A stretch of 10,740 nt of DNA from DASUFI01 sp036274635 (GTDB taxonomy: Bacteria > Planctomycetota > B15-G4), in the NCBI GenBank assembly GCA_036274635.1, contig DASUFI010000332.1, positions 1 to 10,740 on the forward strand, given 5' to 3'. Positions 7,796 through 10,740 of this stretch are shown here, piece by piece (the stretch's first letter is position 1; each line of letters opens with the position of its first letter). Position numbers and translations under genes: made by a program. The notes beneath the pieces were generated by a model that saw only the letters and a program-made list of their open reading frames with translations, had not been told where the DNA came from and made no database searches.

Positions 7796-7976
7796 TGTCA
7801 GACGGCAGGGAATCGCGTCGGACGAACTCTCCTCCGCCGCCCCCTCCGACGAGCTCGAGGAGCTCGCCGCCCTCGCCAAACTCGAACGGCGGAGAGCCTG
7901 GTTGGGATGGCCGGGCCACGCCGAACGAGATGAGGATGAGCGGCGACGAGGATCCGAAGCCGATGAAATTGCTCAC
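7785..7976 (-). CDS. Small protein of unknown function, translationally coupled to the DUF6941-like gene
   Basis: This 63-residue ORF begins with GTG at 7976, and its first bases, GTGA, contain the TGA stop of the preceding gene (7975-7973). A perfect AAGGAG (7988-7983) stands six bases before the GTG, within the upstream coding sequence. The overlap and the strong ribosome-binding site argue that it is translated. The protein starts SNFIGFGSSSPLILISFGVA, a short apolar stretch too brief to call a membrane helix with confidence. A Pro-rich segment and FEFGEGGELLELV follow, then six glycines in a row and a polar tail ending PSDTGS. Codon use is less GC-biased than in the surrounding genes, as in its partner. 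I do not recognise a family. A seven-base-pair inverted repeat (7850-7866) lies inside the coding region. It may act with the DUF6941-like protein. Confidence 0.55.
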   Translation of the reverse strand: MSNFIGFGSSSPLILISFGVARPSQPGSPPFEFGEGGELLELVGGGGGGEFVRRDSLPSDTGS

Positions 7977-8407
7977 GTCGTTCTCCTTGCCAGGTTCACC
8001 GTGAAGCGGCGGGCCACCAAGGGCGTGGCATTGGCCTCGAGGATGAACAGGTCGTGTCCTGCCTCCGGACATTTGACCTCGTGCAACTGGATGCCGATTT
8101 TCGCGACCGTGCGCTCCGCGAGCAAGACGGGGTTGGGGTAGTTCCACGCCCGGATGGGCCGCGCCGATCGAGGGCGACCTTCGGAATCCGGCCCTGGAAG
8201 GAGCTGCACGAGGCGAAGGACGAGATCGACGGGCCCTGTCATTCCCGTGAGCTCCGCGTAGGCGAGCAGGGATGGACACGTTGCTGGCACTCCGCTGACG
8301 GTCATGTCCTCGAACAACCCGACGAGTGCATGCCGGCCCGCGACGGCGTCGTACTCGACACGCTCGCAGACGAGGAATGCGAGACAGACTGGTTGATCAC
8401 GTTCCAT
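7973..8407 (-). CDS. DUF6941-like protein of unknown function
   Basis: The 144-residue protein starts at ATG 8407 with GGGAG (8418-8414) six bases upstream; the open frame extends to 8461, but the extra residues are Ala/Arg/Ser-rich and have no such site. The sequence begins LAFLVCERVEYDAVAGRHAL, then VGLFEDMTVSGVPATCPSLL, a pattern matching DUF6941 proteins (a cytosolic 'C-x-V-x-x-D-x-x-x-G-x-x-x-L-x-G-x-F' opening). The rest looks like a compact beta-sandwich ending FILEANATPLVARRFTVNLA. There is no signal peptide or membrane segment. The function of the family is unknown to me. Its codons (CAA, GAA, CGT, TTG, AAA, TGT, AAT) are much less GC-biased than those of the flanking genes, which may reflect transfer or low expression. 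It overlaps the following small ORF by four bases and lies 90 bases after the BamA-family gene. Confidence 0.72.
   Translation of the reverse strand: MERDQPVCLAFLVCERVEYDAVAGRHALVGLFEDMTVSGVPATCPSLLAYAELTGMTGPVDLVLRLVQLLPGPDSEGRPRSARPIRAWNYPNPVLLAERTVAKIGIQLHEVKCPEAGHDLFILEANATPLVARRFTVNLARRTT
7983..7988 (-). promoter_or_regulatory. Strong Shine-Dalgarno site for the 63-residue small protein
   Basis: The minus strand reads AAGGAG, then six bases, then GTG (7976). This is the best ribosome-binding site in the window. It lies inside the last codons of the DUF6941-like gene, and it is the main reason for calling the small downstream ORF a gene. Confidence 0.6.
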
Positions 8408-8497
8408 GATGGACTCCCGAGCTGAGGAGGCGGACCGCGCGAACCGTGCGGCCATCGCCACTGCAGTCGGCCCGAAAGTCCCGTCGTTACGCTCCGC

Positions 8498-10591
8498 TCA
8501 GAACGGCATGCCCACCGACAGGTGGATGGCCCAGATGTCGTCGCCCTTGTCGGGAAACGGGTTCCAGCCCCAGTCGAGGCGCACCGGACCGACGGGCAGC
8601 TGGTAGCGCAGGCCGGTGCCGAGCGCGTAGCCGAAGCCGTGCAGGCCGAAGTACTCGGCGTAGTCGGTGTCGACGTTGCCGGCGTCCATGAAGAGCGCGC
8701 CGTCCAGCTTGCCCTCCAGCCGGTGCCGCCACTCGATGGTGGCCACCGAGAAGGTCTCGCCGCCGGTCGGGTTGCCGTGGATGTCCTTCGGACCCAGCTC
8801 GTCCTCGCGGAAGGAGCGCACGGTGTCCTGGCCGCCGTTGAAGAAGCGCTCCTGCAGCGGGATCTCGTCGGTGTCCTGGATGGGCGCGATGACGCCCGTG
8901 CGGAACGAGACCGCCAGCACGGAGATGGGCGAGAGCGGCCAGAAGCGGCTGGCCTCGAGGCGGCCGCGCAGGAAGTCGAGGCCGCCGCCGAGGACGGTGC
9001 CGCCCAGCTCGGTCGTGATGCGCGCCAGCGTGCCGACCGTGGGCGCGAACAGGTCGTCGCGGCTGTCGTGCACCGAGGTCAGGGCGAGCGACGCCACGTC
9101 GATGGTGTTCTGGCTGGCCTCCACCACCGACGGGTCCTCGACCTTGATCTGGCTCACCGACGTGCGCCGCAGCGAGTACACGAGGTAGGCCGAGTTGCGC
9201 GCGTCGAAGTCGTGCCCGAAGGTGAGCGCCGTGCCCACCTCGTGGCTGTCGAAGCTGGGCTCCTGGCGCTCGCCGGCGAAGACCGAGACGTCGCCCGAGA
9301 TGTCCGGCCCGGGGAAGAGCCACGGGTCGGTGAGGCCGGCCAGCACGCGCTTCACCTTGGGCGAGATGGCGCCCTCGGTGTGGAAGGTGAGCCCCTCGCC
9401 GAAGACGTTGCGGTCGCGGTAGCCGGCCACCAGCCGCGGGCCCTCGTAGCTGCCGTAGCCGGGCTCCACGAAGTACTCGCGCTGCGGGCCCTCCTCCACA
9501 TCGACGGCGAGCGCGCGCGGCTCGGCGCCGGCGGGCAGCGTGCCGGCCGCGGCCAGCTCGGCCGCGTCGGGCGTCTCCAGCGCGATGTGCACGCGCTTGA
9601 AGAGGCCCGAGTGGTGCAGCGTGGAGTAGCTGTCGCGCTCGGCCGGCGTGTTCCAGGTGTCGCCGGGCTTCAGGGCCACGCGCTCGCGCACGAAGCCCGG
9701 CTCGGTGCGCCCGGTGCCGGCCACGCGCACGGCGGCGATGGCCACCAGCGGCCCCGCCTGCACGTCGAAATCCAGCGTGACGTCGCCGTTGCCGTCGTCG
9801 CGCTGCTCGGCGAAGGTCACGACCGCGTCGGGGTAGCCGGCCGCGCCCAGCTTCTCGCGCAGCCGCTCGCGCATCGCGAAGCCGACCTGCGGGAAGTAGG
9901 GCTGCCCCACGAACTCGTCCACCTCGCGGCGCAGGGCCTCCGCCGGCACGGCCGTCTCGCCGCGGATCTCGATGCGCGTCACGCGGTAGCGCAGGTTCTC
10001 GATGATGGGCACGACCACGCTGGCATGCGCGCGGTCGGGGCTGAAGCTGACGCGTGCCGGGCCCACTTCCGCGCGCTGGAAGCCCGCGCCGAGGTACAGC
10101 GCGGCCGTGGACGCCACCGCCGCGGCCACGCGGCTCTCGACGTAGGGCGTGCTCGTCACGCCCAGCGGGCTCCGGTCGTCCGGCAGGAACAGCGAGCGCA
10201 GCTGGCTGCTGGGGAGCGCCACGTTGCCCTCGAAGTGCACGTCGTCCAGCTCCACCTCGGGCCCCTCGTCCACGTGGTAGATCACGTCCGCGGTGCCGTC
10301 GCCGGCGACGATGAGGTCCCAGGTCACCGTCGCGAAGGTGCGGCCGCGGCCGCGCAGCAGCAGCTCCAGCGTCCAGGCGCCGTCGTCCACCGCCGGGCGC
10401 GGGAAGCCGCGTTCGCCGAGGTCGTGCAGGTCGTCGGCCAGGGCGCCGCGCGCGTCCGAGACGGACGCGGCCGTGAGGCCCGGCAGGTGCAGGCGGTAGT
10501 TGCCCGGAAGCAGCTGCTGCCCGCTGTCCGTGTCCAGCGAGGAGCAGCCGGCCAGCAGCCACGCGGCCGGCAGCAGGAGGCGGCAGCCCAT
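8498..10591 (-). CDS. BamA/TamA-family outer-membrane protein with lipoprotein signal
   Basis: This 697-residue protein should sit in the outer membrane and help insert or translocate other proteins. It begins with a very short signal peptide and lipobox, LLPAAWLLAGC, with the lipid-accepting Cys at residue 16 followed by SSLD. POTRA-type repeats occupy about 32-368; by eye there are four, with clear starts at VELDDVHFEGN (113-123) and YRVTRIEIRGE (202-212). The 16-strand-type Omp85 barrel runs from about 373 to the end, with the loop-6 motif VRSF (591-594, usually VRGF/Y), LRYQLPVGPVRLDWGW (661-676), and a C-terminal Phe as outer-membrane sorting signal (HLSVGMPF). The open frame extends to 10699, but only the ATG at 10591 gives a signal sequence. 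Lipid-anchored TamA homologues (TamL) are known in Bacteroidetes; this may be an analogous form. No TamB is in the window. It could instead be a specialised Omp85 exporter. Confidence 0.88.
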   Translation of the reverse strand: MGCRLLLPAAWLLAGCSSLDTDSGQQLLPGNYRLHLPGLTAASVSDARGALADDLHDLGERGFPRPAVDDGAWTLELLLRGRGRTFATVTWDLIVAGDGTADVIYHVDEGPEVELDDVHFEGNVALPSSQLRSLFLPDDRSPLGVTSTPYVESRVAAAVASTAALYLGAGFQRAEVGPARVSFSPDRAHASVVVPIIENLRYRVTRIEIRGETAVPAEALRREVDEFVGQPYFPQVGFAMRERLREKLGAAGYPDAVVTFAEQRDDGNGDVTLDFDVQAGPLVAIAAVRVAGTGRTEPGFVRERVALKPGDTWNTPAERDSYSTLHHSGLFKRVHIALETPDAAELAAAGTLPAGAEPRALAVDVEEGPQREYFVEPGYGSYEGPRLVAGYRDRNVFGEGLTFHTEGAISPKVKRVLAGLTDPWLFPGPDISGDVSVFAGERQEPSFDSHEVGTALTFGHDFDARNSAYLVYSLRRTSVSQIKVEDPSVVEASQNTIDVASLALTSVHDSRDDLFAPTVGTLARITTELGGTVLGGGLDFLRGRLEASRFWPLSPISVLAVSFRTGVIAPIQDTDEIPLQERFFNGGQDTVRSFREDELGPKDIHGNPTGGETFSVATIEWRHRLEGKLDGALFMDAGNVDTDYAEYFGLHGFGYALGTGLRYQLPVGPVRLDWGWNPFPDKGDDIWAIHLSVGMPF

Positions 10592-10670
10592 CCAAGCCGT
10601 GCTTCGGAGCTGGACGCGATGGATGTCGCGTCGGATCGAGGCGCGAGGCCGAGGCAGGGGTCCCCGCGCA

Positions 10671-10703
10671 GGGATTGCGGCGGGCATCGCCCGACGCAAT
10701 CCC
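10671..10703. other. Strong imperfect hairpin upstream of the BamA-family gene
   Basis: GGGATTGCG (10671-10679) pairs perfectly with CGCAATCCC (10695-10703). Inside it CGGGC (10681-10685) pairs with GCCCG (10689-10693) around an ATC loop, with one G/A mismatch between the two stems. This gives fourteen base pairs in 33 bases. It lies about 80 bases upstream of the minus-strand start at 10591. It may be a terminator of a gene beyond the right edge, a leader structure or a repeat element. No T-run flanks it. Confidence 0.5.
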
Positions 10704-10708
10704 GTCGA

Positions 10709-10731
10709 GGGCGCTCCCGAATGGAGCGCCC
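10709..10731. other. Second hairpin next to the first, perfect nine-base stem
   Basis: GGGCGCTCC (10709-10717) and GGAGCGCCC (10723-10731) form a perfect stem with a CGAAT loop, five bases to the right of the hairpin at 10671-10703. Two strong hairpins in 61 bases of non-coding DNA are unlikely to be chance alone. Their role is unknown. Confidence 0.5.
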
Positions 10732-10740
10732 GTCGCGGGG

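Noticed and set aside
7850..7866. Seven-base inverted repeat CGAGCTC-GAG-GAGCTCG.
   Set aside because: It lies inside the small-protein coding region and is explained by the Glu-Leu-Leu-Glu-Leu codons; noted there but not called a separate site.
8054..8425. Plus-strand 123-residue open frame with less extreme composition.
   Set aside because: The opposite strand gives a DUF6941-like protein with a good ribosome-binding site and coupled downstream gene; the plus-strand product shows no family feature.

Overview
The window is strongly GC-rich and densely coding. Most genes have almost only G or C at the third codon position, so opposite-strand and shifted-frame open reading frames are long and common; I treat nearly all of them as shadows. 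A lipobox-bearing BamA/TamA-family outer-membrane assembly protein shows that the host has two membranes. The membrane-anchored carboxypeptidase-regulatory-like domain protein and the DUF6941-type protein would fit Planctomycetota or Myxococcota-like bacteria. That placement is an inference; no rRNA or marker gene is present.

Layout, left to right. (1) 111-845 (+): a membrane-anchored protein with carboxypeptidase-regulatory-like domains, apparently truncated or frameshifted near 780. (2) 998-2704 (+): an AMP-forming acyl-CoA synthetase with all core motifs and an apparently leaderless promoter. (3) 2903-2727 (-): a 58-residue DUF5989/SxtK-like membrane protein. (4) 2991-3818 (+): a SAM-dependent methyltransferase, divergent from (3). 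(5) A minus-strand block: ferritin-like diiron protein (7691-6879), NodU/TobZ-family carbamoyltransferase (6873-5167) and GT1-type glycosyltransferase (5123-3843). The first two are 5 nt apart. (6) A minus-strand pair: a DUF6941-like protein (8407-7973) and a GTGA-overlapping 63-residue small protein (7976-7785). (7) 10591-8498 (-): the BamA/TamA-family lipoprotein.

How the genes may work together. The diiron protein, carbamoyltransferase, glycosyltransferase, methyltransferase and DUF5989 protein look like a small tailoring locus. It would oxidise, carbamoylate, glycosylate and methylate a small or lipid-like molecule near the inner membrane. The acyl-CoA synthetase could supply an acyl group or could be unrelated. 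DUF5989/SxtK-type proteins beside O-carbamoyltransferases are a known but unexplained association, seen in saxitoxin clusters among others. The carbamoyltransferase here departs from the family at several usually conserved positions.

Regulatory signals. A TAGRCT hexamer occurs upstream of four genes in the correct orientation, and I found it nowhere else by eye. In one case a CTGACG sits 17 nt upstream of it. Hairpins lie at the junction of the convergent methyltransferase and glycosyltransferase genes, at the glycosyltransferase start, and in tandem upstream of the BamA-family gene. No tRNA, rRNA, CRISPR array, insertion sequence or integrase was seen. No stretch over 300 bases lacks a gene.
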